From Guyanagaster necrorhizus (lineage: Eukaryota; Basidiomycota; Agaricomycetes; Agaricales; Physalacriaceae), in the NCBI RefSeq assembly GCF_019112545.1, contig NW_025064881.1:1834591-1898590 (forward strand): 64,000 nucleotides of DNA, read 5' to 3'. The notes beneath the pieces are model-generated. The model worked only from the letters and a program-made list of their open reading frames with translations. It ran no database searches and was not told where the DNA came from. Shown here one piece after another: positions 36,855 to 48,606 of the stretch. Made by a program: the position numbers and the translations under genes. Numbering within the stretch: position 1 is the stretch's first letter; each line of letters opens with the position of its first letter.

Positions 36855-38565
36855 CAAGACATTCTCTATTTTCTTATGGCTTTCATATTTGTCGGGCGCA
36901 TCACTTATTTCCTTCTGTCTTTGCTCCTGTATCTATTAGCTTGGGTATGGTTTTCTTGGTGCCAAGAACTGGTCTGTATAATCTACGTTTTCTTTATGAT
37001 CTCTTTATTACAAGTAATTCCGTTCAAGTACATGGCTGTATAGTATTTTCAGACTAAATCGAAAAACCGAACGCGAACATACCACAAGGCATAATGGTGA
37101 CCAGTATATGACTCAAAAGACATGTTAGTTCATCCACAGTCAAGGACCTATTCTCAGAATGTTACCGGTCACCGGTCATCATCTATGTCGGAAGTCGGGC
37201 CTGATCAAGAAATCCGTGTTCAAGCTCCCTCCCGATTTCCGTATCGTGCTTGCCGCTGGATGTTCGAAACACATTGACTGCCCTAGAACACAGTCCAGCG
37301 ATTGGCTGGATTCTAGCCGTCATCGAAAGTAGCTTCCAATAGGCGTACTCTGTGTGGGCTTGAGTTAAGGAAGTCGTTTCGTACGTGTTAAAGCATGTTG
37401 TTGTATTCTCATACTTACGCACAGCGGGAGGTCGAGCCAGGAGGTACGCACAAATGGTCTACATAAGACGTAGCCTTCGTGGTATGTCAGTTCCATTCAT
37501 TGCGGGTGAACCATGGCGGTATAAACCAAGCCAAGAAGAATGGTGGATTTAGTATGAGTCAACAAGGAAGATAATTGTGGAGGCGCCGGACGAAGGAGAG
37601 TAGATGCCATCTGCTCTGGCGGGTCCCGGTCAAGAAATTACCAATCGCGTTCAAGGCTGTTCATGTACAAGGAATTTGGAGCACCAGATGAATTCTTCGA
37701 CTCATGGTTCAGATGGTTCAGAATGTTCTTGAAAGACGTGATAGCATTGCATTTCAGCACCGAAAAGGATAATGCTACTCAAGAAGTAAGCCTGTATGAG
37801 ACACCCGTGTCACGTACAAACTGATTGATGTTCCATAGAATGGTCAAATGAGCTGGTGGGGACCTCAGAACCATATCGTGCAATGGACAGAATCGCGAGG
37901 CCACTTTAGATGAGGACAACGAGGACGAAGCGATTCCCGAGGCAGGGTGGATATATTGTCGAAACTTGTCCGAGACATTCTCTCTTCCGGTTTAATGCTG
38001 AACGGTGGCCCCAGACTGGGAATTGTTGAGTAATTGTTGGAGCATCGTCTAGCGGATTATCTACCGATGACTTGCTGGATCGTTAGCGTCGAGACGGAGG
38101 CGAATTTGCTCATTGACCGACTAGTAGACATAGCTTCACTGTGCGTTTACCGGCTTCCTTGAATGCAACTTTACTTATGCCTGTCGAAGAGAGTCGAAGT
38201 TTCAGCATGTAGCTTTGCGGAGAGAGAAAAAAAATACCAGATCCGGTTCGGAGATTACGACACTTGGATTCGACTGATTCGAATTCTCTGCAGCCGGCGC
38301 AGTTTTCTCTCTGCTGCTCCCTGGCACGGCCTTCTCTTTTGACTTACTGCGGCGTTCCTCCTACGCTACCCATGTATACTGCCATAGAGTACGCTAGTGA
38401 GTGTTGAACACTGGCGGCTTTGGCAAGCGGCAGTTGCCTGAGCAATTCTTCAACAATCGTCCGCGGAAATTTCACGTCATGTCATCACCCGTTCTCGTAA
38501 GGCAAGGCAATAGGCGAACTGATTCATTTAAATACGGCTGGTAATCTGCGTTGCACTAATTGACC
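36855..38565. other. 1.7-kb gene-poor gap with possible relic
   Basis: Between about 37630 and 38150 short frames in different registers read like damaged coding sequence (a plus-strand stretch with acidic and aromatic residues followed by an acidic stretch), but I cannot name a family. Before 38566 a T/A-rich element (TTTAAATA, about 38527-38534) may serve as a TATA box for the next gene. No RNA gene or clear repeat. Confidence 0.4.
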
Positions 38566-39504
38566 ATGTCCCAGCCATTGGTGGTCACCTCGCGGTCGAC
38601 CTTGATGCACGCCTCCCTTGCCTATCTCTCAGACGAGATACGGACCCTTGACTCAGTTATCACATCCCACTTGTCGCATTCCTCCCTTCTTGCGATGCCT
38701 ATCGAAATTCTGCTTCTAATACGTTCTCATCTCCTTCTCGCGGTCACCACCGAATTAATAAACCGCTCAACTTGTGCACTGAAACGCTACGAATCCACGT
38801 TGCGTGCTCTTCTTTGTGCAGATTGCATTGCGTATAATCAAGACGTGTATGGGAAGGATATATGGGAGTGGGAGCAGTTCTCGGGAGCGTGTTCGTGCAC
38901 TGTCACCACGAACAGTACACCAACTCCTCGTATTCGCCATCTTCCCACCGCTACCATCAACCCCAAACGTTTTGTTGATCGCGTCCATTGGCTCGAATAC
39001 TATCTTTCTCGAAAATCGCTTCGTCTCCTCCGCGGCCGCTCAGTATCGCTGAATAAATCGCACGATGTGATCTGGGGGGCCGTATCCGTGGTGTTGGGGA
39101 ATTTTGGATGCAAGGTTGTCATGGGAAGCCCATGTTATCGACGTTTCTTTCCGCTATTGCGCGACAAACACATTGTCGTCGTTCCGGAGATGGAATGCGA
39201 ATCGTGGTCGTTGACCCAAGTTACTCTGAATCGGGTGGACAGAGACCTCGGCCTGTCCCTGCACCATCCCAACGCTCTTGAAGATCCCGTTGATGGTTTC
39301 GCCCCCCTTCCCAGTGTTTCACGACCATTTTACCACTTCCATCAGAAACAGTCCGTCATCCACCGATCTTCAGTCCTTCGTCCCACCATGGAAAACATCA
39401 GTGATGCACTCAACGCACTGTTTGCTATTCCCATTGCTTTCATGACATTTATTCTCGCAATTCTCTGCTTTTATTCACGACCAGGTGCATTCAGAATTAT
39501 GTGA
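38566..39504 (+). CDS. Hypothetical intronless protein with C-terminal membrane helix
   Basis: A single open frame of 312 residues starting at the first true ATG. I recognise no family. The N-terminal third is helical and hydrophobic (SVITSHLSHSSLLAMPIEI, LLLIRSHLLLAVTTELINRS) and contains paired Cys (L-C-A-D-C). The middle is mixed. The end has one clear membrane segment (about residues 285-305, ALFAIPIAFMTFILAILCFY). Codon use and length suggest a real gene, and a TATA-like element sits 35-40 bases upstream. Absence of introns is unusual in this window. Confidence 0.6.
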   Translation: MSQPLVVTSRSTLMHASLAYLSDEIRTLDSVITSHLSHSSLLAMPIEILLLIRSHLLLAVTTELINRSTCALKRYESTLRALLCADCIAYNQDVYGKDIWEWEQFSGACSCTVTTNSTPTPRIRHLPTATINPKRFVDRVHWLEYYLSRKSLRLLRGRSVSLNKSHDVIWGAVSVVLGNFGCKVVMGSPCYRRFFPLLRDKHIVVVPEMECESWSLTQVTLNRVDRDLGLSLHHPNALEDPVDGFAPLPSVSRPFYHFHQKQSVIHRSSVLRPTMENISDALNALFAIPIAFMTFILAILCFYSRPGAFRIM

Positions 39505-40855
39505 TGGCTGGTACAATTCCCTAGTATGCTTGCTCTCAGGTTACATCCACGATTCTATTTTTTCTCGCTCTTCACGAATATTTTTGCATACATCCTTACT
39601 CCATCACCCTCAATACCAATATTTCACCGGATCATCTTCATCTTCTCCTTCATCCCGAATCTTGTATTATATTTGTATTCCTTCCGCCGTTCACCCATCG
39701 ACTCCATTATTACTTACAACTAGAGCCTTCTCTGTCACGCCCGCTTCGGCCACTTCTTGGGATCGGAAACCCCGAGGATTGAAGCACCACTTCCAATAGC
39801 CTCGAAGGCTCAGCAAAGGTTTCAGATTTCCAGTGTCGATGTAATGCTATTGATCTTCAGAAGGATACTTGTTTAGTGGCTCAAGCCGCCAATACTTCTG
39901 TACTGAGGCATATTAGCCCACGCCAGGCTGGCAGAATCCTTGGAAGCCTGTCACCTGTGCAGGTTGTTCCGGCATTGTCGTCTTCATGCAATCAGGACAC
40001 GTTGTAATCACACAGATTGGAACATGAATGTTTCTTCAGTTGGGGGGAAATTTTTTTCCAACTACGCATATAGATTTCAGGTAGGCTCGTTCTACGTTTG
40101 GAGGGCATGCCATTTCCCAGACCTGCCAGTGACTGCAAAGAATCATCTACGGGGGAAACAGAAGAACCAGAGAAAAATGGGTACCTAAGCATGCTAACTC
40201 GAGATTATCAAAAACCGGGATCAGAGTACAAAGCAATGATACATCAGTGATCACTGCCTTGAGGCTCCCAACGGATGCCGAATCATTTGACTTGCCAACT
40301 TCGTGGAAGGATGAGAAAGGGTACCATGAATATCCAAGGTCCCATGTCATTATAGCCAATACATAAGGCGCCAACAACAATAATTGAACTTCAAAAGCTG
40401 TTGGCGCAGAACGGGGTACAGTGCGGCCAGGCACGAATTCACTTCGCTATTTCGAACTAAATGAGGGTATCAAAAATTAGGATCACATTTTATCGTCCAG
40501 CGCCTAACCACCATCGAGACGATAGCACGAACGAGAAAGTATGGGGCTACATATCGGTGAGTATAACACTGTATAACACAAGTAACAGGATGAGGACAAA
40601 TAATATCAATATCACACTGCAAGTGCACTGCAACGGAGTAGGGGTTGTTGGACAGATGACATATGAGAGATGCAAAACGTTAACGATAATTAGACAGAAC
40701 AATACGATAACGGAGGCGGTGTCGCAAGCCACCAAATGAGGTCCCGACGAAAAGTCGCGTTTTTAATTGGATAAAAATGCAGAGTGAGTGTCTGAAGGGA
40801 CACGCAAGGTCAGTCCCTAAAACTGACTGCAGCAAACGAGAGGCGGCCTACAATG
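39505..40855. other. 1.35-kb gap, no gene seen
   Basis: It lies between the 3' ends of a plus- and a minus-strand gene. Frames are short and low in recognisable motifs. The part near 40460-40750 is AT-rich and likely terminator for the homeodomain gene. Confidence 0.5.
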
Positions 40856-42431
40856 TTAATGTACATATTGTTGCTGGAAGCTGAGTAGGAGGAAGGCATC
40901 CTCCGCTTTAATACCGCTAGTGAATTTCATGGTAGCACGTTCGAGTTCGACGCAATTGATCAGAGCATCAAGGGGCACAGCAAGAGGCTGTCGAGGGGGT
41001 GATGGCATGGTACGAGGAGGAGGTGATGGTGACGGCGAAGGAGTGACGGCTTCTTGAATCTCTTCGTCGCTGCCGATGTCGTCAGAGTGGGCGACAGTAG
41101 GATGAGGCCCCTCCTCATAGTCCATCGCGTCATCAGATGATGACGAAGGAGAACCGTAGCGGGACACTGAAGCGGAGTGCAGCTGCGAAGAGTAAGGGAA
41201 CCCGTAGTCATCGTCGTCATCGCCGCTTCCGCTCTTTTTTGCACGTCTCCGGGATGTCTGACGGAGGTTTCGGAACCAGTTGGTTACTTTACCGAGGTCC
41301 CTGGGAAAACAATTTGTCAGTGCTTGGGGATCAGATGGGAGTGGCTCACATTCCGATTTCATGAGCAAGGACCGAGCGTTCTTCAATTGTTGGGGTGGGG
41401 TTCTTGTCAAACAAACCTTTGAGGGCCTCCAATTGGTGCGGTTCAGGACGTGCCCTCCGAAGACGGGAGCTCATGCTGTAAGGGGTCGCACTCCGCCTTG
41501 AAGAGGAGCGCCTAGGAGGAGAATCATCTTGTGTCGATGATTGTGCACTGGGGGAGCGTCGACCTCGAGAAAGGGCCAATGAAGGATGGTGGTTGGCTGG
41601 GGGAAGCGCCAATGAAGGATGCCTGTTGGCGGGAGGAAATGCAGAATAGGACCGGATCTCTGCAGAATACTCGGTATGTGAAACGGACATAGGCACCTCG
41701 AGGTCATCCTCTTTTCGCTTTTTTGCAAGACTGCGTTGGTTTTGGAACCAGTTGGTTACGCTCTGATAGCGCCTAAAATGGAAATCAGCTAAATCATCAC
41801 GATCGTTCAAAAATGAAGCCACTCACATGCCAGTGCGCTCGGCCAGGACCTGTCTCTGTTCGGTGGTAGGATGGGGGTTGACACTGTACACTCTTTTAAG
41901 TTCATCAGCCTGGTCGGTGGTTGGGCGCAGTCGTAGACGCCTAGGCATACTATCGCTCTCTGAATTGAAGTGAGGAGGTTCTGCGATGTTGGGGGTCAGA
42001 TGTGTGAAAAAGTCCGAAAGGAAAGCCGAATGCACCAAGGAGATAATCGTCGTCCTGGTAGTCACCCAATTCTGAGGGACGGGGAGTGGTCGATGCAGAT
42101 GACGAATTGGAGGTGTGCTGGGGATTTATATGAGGGCTGTCGTAGGTAATGCTGCGCTGGGCAACGGTTCGTTTCTTTGTGCTGGCCCGTTTGTTCTGAA
42201 ACCAAGAGTTGACGGTCTTTGTCTCCCTGAGAAGGAGTAAAAATGCTATGGGTGTCCATGGAAGAAAGAAAAGAAAAGAAAGACACACATTCCCAGCTGC
42301 TCTGCCAAAGAAGTGCGCACTTCGAGGGCAGGATGCTCGTCCCTTTCGTACAAGTCGTTCAGTGCAGCAAGCTGATGAGGCGAATGGCGGTTGCGAGGTT
42401 TCTTTGGGCGGTCAGTGGTAGAGGGAGGCAT
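40856..42431 (-). CDS. Triple-homeodomain transcription factor
   Basis: Five exons (42431-42289, 42226-42036, 41980-41827, 41772-41350, 41300-40856) give 451 residues with three homeodomains. HD1 is at about residues 9-67 (recognition helix VNSWFQNKRASTKKR), HD2 at 124-183 (VTNWFQNQRSLAKKR) and HD3 at 264-325 (VTNWFRNLRQTSRRR). In each domain an intron interrupts the codon of the Met just before helix 3, at the same phase. This argues that the three arose by internal duplication of one exon pair. HD3 has R-N-L instead of Q-N-x in the WF motif. The tail is acidic and Ser/Pro-rich. Not the mating-type HD1/HD2 pair, which are separate divergent genes. Confidence 0.9.
41574..41639 (-). repeat. 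33-base tandem duplication in homeodomain linker
   Basis: Two adjacent copies of a 33-base unit with few differences encode P-P-A-N-R/H-H-P-S-L-A-L twice in the Pro/Ser-rich linker between HD2 and HD3. Confidence 0.75.
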
Positions 42432-43123
42432 CGAAGAGGGGACAGGAGAAGGAAAGCAGACAAAGAGCAAGGTTTAAGAAAGAGCCGTTTTATGACAAAC
42501 CATATTGAGTTATGATATCCACTACATCCAATAATCATTATTACACTCCCGTGCGAACTTTTTTTTTTTTTGGCCTCCTTCCATCCATCCGTCGCCGACT
42601 AGCACTTCCCTTCGTCTTGAGCGTCCTCAGAGGATATGGTGTACTAGTCGTATATTTCTTTATCTAGCGTTCGCTGGCAGCTGGATCAGACGATAATCCC
42701 ACTTTGTTCGCTTGCCCTCAATTACACCCACGAGGCTTTGCCATATCGAGCGAACAGAAATATTGTCATTTCTGCTGACCGAAGCTAGTCTATCGTCTCC
42801 ACTCATTTCAGACCGCTTTTGATGTACACCTCTGCGGCGCTCGTTCGGCCTTGCACTCACCATTTTTCCGGTCGACAACTGCGTTGGCATTTACGGCTAG
42901 TCGTATCCATCATGTTAACGCCGCTGGGCTCGATTCACATGTGAAACACGAGGTAGTGGTATCTATTTTACTTGCTGTTTTTCAACTTCTTCCGCCCAAC
43001 GCTGACTTGTCGGACTGAACACTAGCACGAGACTGATGCGTATTAATATCAATGGCATCAGCCTGTTAATAATAATGTAGGGTAAAGAATAAATACGCAA
43101 ATTCCAGAGGTATCTTTCCTTCC
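42432..43123. other. Upstream region of the homeodomain gene
   Basis: It holds the promoter of the homeodomain gene and the 3' region of pantothenate kinase. A run of T is at about 42560-42573. No gene is supported. Confidence 0.5.
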
Positions 43124-44901
43124 TCAGACATCTTCCGGGGTCATGTTCTTCAGCCACGCTCCTATAGCTCCCCTGAGAATAGATCAGAACATTGAGAAAC
43201 ATAGATGTCTCTGAAATACCCACAAGAATCCTTCATGACGTAGGAATAAGGCACGTTTCGTACCCTTGCTCCAGAACCGGATCGCATAAGACAAAGTCAT
43301 TATTGTAGCAGCATGTCCTATACATTGAATCAGCTGAGATAACAAAAAGGTACCCCGCAATCGACCTACCTCGAATAAAACATCCACCAAAGTAGATCCT
43401 CTCCAGATTGTACTTTTCAGCATTCATGTATCTGCAAATCTTTTCAGCTATTATTATCTAAATGCACGAGGCGCGACTGCATACGCAATTTGTCCAATGT
43501 TGTTCGAGACACCATAAAGCAGGCTTTTGCTGATGTCTTCCGCTGTGAATTTACCCTTTTCGCCACCTTTCTTGAACACTTTGCCAAAGGAACTAGCAAT
43601 CATTGTCGACTTCAAGCCGAGCTTGGAATAATCCTGTCCATAGATATCACCGACCAGCATATCGACCGAGGCATTATCGCCATTCTCCGAGAATCTAAGC
43701 ATCTCTGAAATTGCATAAGTCAGACTGTCCCGGGTTTCTTGATGGAGAACATACCATCGAATGTCGTCGCTGGTGTCAACAGACTGAGTAGTCCCCACAG
43801 GGTTCCGCCGCCCAGACTGGTACCGCTGACACGTTCAAACTTGCCATCCTCGTCGACCTTGATGATAGAGACTCCGGAACCGATGTTCACCAGTAGACAC
43901 GGCAGCTGAGGTGTTGGGTGCGACTCGAATGTTACAGCATACGTCGGAGGATTGGGACTGGGTCGCTCAAACACGCCGTTGGTGCCATTTTTGACTGGTG
44001 TGGAGTGGGACACGCTCTGAATGAGCTCATCGGAGAAATAGTACACCTCGTCTGGGATGAGGGTGATAAACTTCAATCCTTCAATAAGACACTCCATCTC
44101 GTCCTCCCGTCGCACCTCGACGCACAGTTGGTCCTTGAACAGATCGTAGAACTTGTGCGCTCCGCCTCCGGTGGCCATGATCTTCACGCCCGTGCGCATG
44201 TCCTCTATCGACACGTCGTTCACTTTTGCTGAGCGCTCTATTAGCTCCTGGATAAACGCCACGCATTCATGGATGTTGTCTGTCTCGAACCTCTCAAAAT
44301 TGAGGGATCCACCTGGGAAGTGTTGGGAAGTTCGCCGGAGCATGGAGTCGCGGAGAAGCCCATTGCTGTCCAAGCTGGAAAGACCACTGAGACCGTGGTT
44401 TTGAGCATCGAGGACCAGCGGTGTTAGGGCGCCACTGAGCTTGACGTGTGAGGAGCCGGACGGGGAAGAAGAGGAGGGATTGGCTTCATTGGACGGGGAG
44501 ATGGATCGTGGCGTGGATATATTACTGGACGAGCTGGAGCCGTGGGTGGCGGCTACAGAGGGCGACGAGGGGGGCTCTGAGGACCTTGTAAAGTACACAA
44601 CTTTGGCGAGAGAACCGCCGATCTGTGAGAAAAGATGTTCAGTTCCGTTGGGGAAACCACGGAAACAGACGCACGTCTACTGCGATATGGGACACTGGCT
44701 CTATGTGATTTGGAAGGTATATTCCTCGACTGTCCCTCGTCTGTACATGAAATATAGCCGTGTGAGCTGGGCACTGGCGGAGCGCAAGCAATTTCTCACC
44801 TCAGGCGACTCTTCCGACAGTATGACTGCGCCTCTTGTATCCACATGGATGACCTTCGCTAATGGCAGAGACGGGCTATTCAACATATAGTTAGAAGGCA
44901 T
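43124..44901 (-). CDS. CAB1: Pantothenate kinase (type II, eukaryotic)
   Basis: Seven exons (44901-44800, 44740-44675, 44622-43755, 43704-43485, 43431-43370, 43317-43224, 43172-43124) give 486 residues. It catalyses the first step of coenzyme A synthesis, ATP-dependent phosphorylation of pantothenate. Motifs are the split ATP site V-S-H-I-A-V-D then IGGSLAKVVYF, the glycine loop KIMATGGGAHKFYD, LLVNIGSGVSIIKV, GTSLGGGTLWGLLSLLT, and C-terminal IYFGGCFIRGHAATIMTLSY. A Ser-rich insertion of about 80 residues follows the first strand pair. The small exon 2 was found by restoring reading phase between exons 1 and 3. Confidence 0.95.
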
Positions 44902-45169
44902 TGCGCGAGGTCCAACGGTTAATGGTAGTGATAGCCCTGGACCAGAACATAAGGTCGCTGGTCGTCAGAATTCATCTTTTTATCTTACGATTATGTATGA
45001 GACACATTTCTAATCAAGGTAACGTCTGTATACGGGCTTAGTCCGACACCGAGTACCGATTTTGCTGTGTACCCGGTGTTCAACAGATCCGAATCGTATG
45101 CCTCTAATCCCAATTTTATTCACAGCAAAAAGTGATGTTGAAGAGAAAGATGTTAAATGACGGAATGCT

Positions 45170-48100
45170 TCAGCCGCTCACTGCCGCCAGCACCAAGTTG
45201 CATGCTTCCTCTTTTTCGGTCCTTACGCCTAGTTCTAGAGTTACACCTTGGCCTTGGGAGAAAGTCATTCGACAGCGAACCAAAACTTTACCACCGCCGC
45301 CTGTTACCAGGCCAGACAATTGGAGCGTATGCACTGATGTTGACTGAGGGACCTCCGAGCCGCCCAACGGCTCCATGTTGAGGATCTCGATAATTGAATC
45401 GCAAGCGGCTAAAGATGTTACCGTTAGGACCGGTGTCAAAACCATACGTGCGGTCTCACCTTTGATGCTATCCATTGCAGACAAGGCAAATGTCTCGGTA
45501 ACACTTGGTCCTGTACGAAGCCTATCCCACTCTGACCCAAATGTCGCGTAACTGGGAATAATGTAATCCCCTCCAGCACTAAGTTCCACTTCTTCCAGCT
45601 GATATTCATCCTCGTAACCTTCATCCTCGGGCTCCCCAGTCGAAGGATCCATTTCTTTGCTGATGAATTTAAGGTTGCATGTAAAGGATCCTATTGCGTA
45701 ATCGTCGGGGGATGCACGAGTGAAAGAGACATAGACTATGCTTGGCGACGTTGATGCGCTCAAGCTGGGCACGGGAATTATGAAGTCTTCCGTTAGTCCG
45801 ATATCATCGGACTGAGGCTGCATTATGACCGAAACTTGCTCCAAAACGGTATCGAGAAGAGTATTCGAAACGTTGAACTAGAAAGTTACGTTAGTCGGAT
45901 GTGCGTACAGCGCGCTCATTACAACTTGCCTGGAATACCACATGTTCCTTGAAGATGTGCTTGACACAAGTGACCTGATATTCGGTTTCGCTTTCCGTAA
46001 GTTGCGTAGGTTTTGCAGTACTGTTGAATACAGGTCCATATGAAGTGAATTCGGGAACTTCTGATAGCTGTTCAAGATAAGCAGACTGCTGTTCTGCGGC
46101 AGTGGGAGGAGGTGGGGAGTCGGAAGGTCTGTGGGTAGTAGGAACACCGATAATGTCCAAAGTACTGGGCCCTATTCGGAAGGATTAGAAGGTTACTCTC
46201 ACCATAATATGAGAACCATACGAGCAGATTCTTGGGCAGCTTGCGCACGGCTGATCCGAGGAACGGATGAAACATCGAGCGGCTGTGCCGTAGCTTCAGG
46301 ATCCTTTATATATGTCACCAGCTTCGTTTCCAGGGCTGCCAAAGAAAAGACAGAATCTATTCAGGTAAAAATGAGTTATGGTACTGGTATCATGCCGAAT
46401 AATGAGAACAACGAACCTTCCTGAACGTAAGACTGGGCCAAGGGCTTCTCCTTGCACACCCTCAGATAGAGCGCAGCACGATCACGGACTTCATCGTCAA
46501 CATCATCCAAACAGCTTGAAAATGATGAGGTCATAACAACAATGGTAGGAAAAAAAGGACACGCTACCGGTTAAGAAGGACGCCGATGCTATTCTGAAAG
46601 CCAGCATCAGATGAATTGACACCGAATTTCGCCAAACTGGAAACAGCAGCGGCTCGGACGGTAGCATTCTCCAGGACAACACGGTTATAGATGAATCGGA
46701 TAAACTTGGCCGGTTGAGGAGATTTTGGGCCCTCGAGACCCAGGAGATGAAGAATTCGGACAGAGAGTTTCGTGAATTCACAATCTTCGATGAATTCACA
46801 GAGATGTGATAGAGCTTGCTCTTTGCATTCGGAGACTCGATTGATCATGTCGAAGATAGCTTCAACAACAGCCCGCTTGAAGTCATAGCCGCCTTCGTCC
46901 CGTAAGACGCCGGAAAGGAAGGCGAGCATGGAAGCGTGTTTTGTCGGGAACTTGGCGCATAGAGAGCGGATGGCGTCGACGATGATTACTTTGAACTCGT
47001 CACTGATCTCTGACATGAAGCCAGTGATTTGTTTGATAAGGCGATCGACGGAGGCTTCGTTACCAGTCTGGAGAAGATTTCATTAGCTGTCCCTCAGGCA
47101 TAATCACAGCTTGCCTTAAGTAAGGTCGTAATAGCATATGTTGCGACACTCCTATTGGAGTCTGTGATGAGGCCTTCGAGGTCAACATTGCAGACACCAA
47201 CGCTTGCCGGATGCGTCAAGGCTAGTGTGGCGAGAGTTCGAGTAGCAGCGAACTTCAGTACGGCCTTGGGAGAAGACAAAAACAGCTGCAGAACTTTAAA
47301 AACACGTTACAGTAGGAGATATGTGATGTATCTAATGAATTCTTACCAGTTATAGATTTTGTAAGTTGCGCTGGAGTTACATTTCGCGTCTCACAAATCG
47401 CCCTCGCGGCTTCGAAGTTGACCATGTCGCTTTTATGACGCAACCAACCCTCCATCAAATCGAGCATCTGTTTCTGGACACTGAAGACGTATTCAGAGGG
47501 ACTCAACACATGTAGTAAGAAAACTCACTTGGGATCTTCCTCCATGACTTTCGCAGCATAACGAATGAGCATACAAAGGGCCATGGGGTTCTTCAATGTT
47601 GTACCGGCGCCGGACTTCCCACCGCCAAGTTGTTGTATCATTTTCGTCACAGCCATCCGATCCTGCTGTCGCATGAGATACAACAGGCCCAACGCATGGT
47701 ATTGTGCAATATAGCTGGTCGAAGGAATGGTTTGTTGCCCGCTGTTCTGTGAGGAATTTGCAAAACCAAGATAGCCACCAGAAGAGCCACCGAAGAAAGA
47801 GGAAGATGCCTTAGCATTGACAGCCTCTTGGGCTTCATTGACCCAGCGTTTGACCACGTCTTTCGCGAGAGGAAAGAGATGGTACGAGGACACAAGAGCA
47901 GCTGAGGATATTGAGGGGTTGCGGTCAACGATAGCAGCCTTGAAGAAACGCTCGACTCCTTGAGCCATTGAAGGCTATACGAAGAAGAAATGAGACCTTC
48001 ATACACGCGAATCAAGGCACGACATACATCTATGATGCGGCACAGTGCACGAATAGCGTTTGGCCGGTATATAACCTCTGAGTTGGGTTGCATGTCCTTC

Positions 48101-48483
48101 ATAATACTGCTGGTGACCATAATAACATCCTCTGCGGTTGTCGAGAGCTCCTTGATAGCAAGATAGACAGCTTGCCTTAGTGCACTCTGTCGCTACAGTT
48201 AGGGGATGTCCGAATTCTGCGTAATGAGTGTGCTTACATCTTTGTGCTGGAAGAGTTTTGTCGTCCCAAAGAACAGGGTTGTCGCCTCCTGCGTCCCAAA
48301 CGTCTCGCCGACATATAGCAAGTAGACTATCCGTGTTAGCAGGGCTCGGCACTTCCTTGGGCTTATGGGAGATTCGTTGAATACGCGAGCCTCCTGGATG
48401 ATAGTAGTTTTGTTGTTGTAGTATGAGCTGAGCCCGCTTTCATCCTCCTTTTTGGTCTGGAAGGTGAGGGCGAAGGAACCCAT
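45170..48483 (-). CDS. SEC21: COPI coatomer subunit gamma (Sec21)
   Basis: Ten exons (48483-48238, 48186-48028, 47974-47529, 47480-47347, 47293-47115, 47067-46568, 46514-46417, 46356-46222, 46171-45930, 45877-45170) give 948 residues. Residues 1 to about 640 form the adaptin-type helical solenoid ([39 protein letters not shown]). A Pro-rich linker leads to a C-terminal appendage of about 240 residues ([16 protein letters not shown]). It is part of the coat for Golgi-to-ER vesicles. Two introns use GC donors: AAG|GCAAGC at 47114 and CAG|GCAAGT at 45929. Only these keep the conserved frame. Confidence 0.96.
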
Positions 48484-48606
48484 GTCAGTTGCAGTATGAT
48501 GAACTTGGCGGTATCCAAAAAGTGGACGTGTCGGAGGGTTTTGTGTGTCTCTGTTTGTCTGCACCCTCCCCTTCCTCTACCTCCGTGAACGATCATAAAT
48601 TACTAG
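48484..48606. promoter_or_regulatory. 123-base bidirectional promoter
   Basis: SEC21 (minus) and the unknown acidic protein (plus) start from opposite ends of this short gap. No TATA box is evident. Confidence 0.5.

Noticed and set aside
40856..42431. Mating-type A (HD1/HD2) locus
   Set aside because: Mating-type homeodomain genes come as two divergent genes with one homeodomain each; here one gene carries three, and no partner gene is adjacent.
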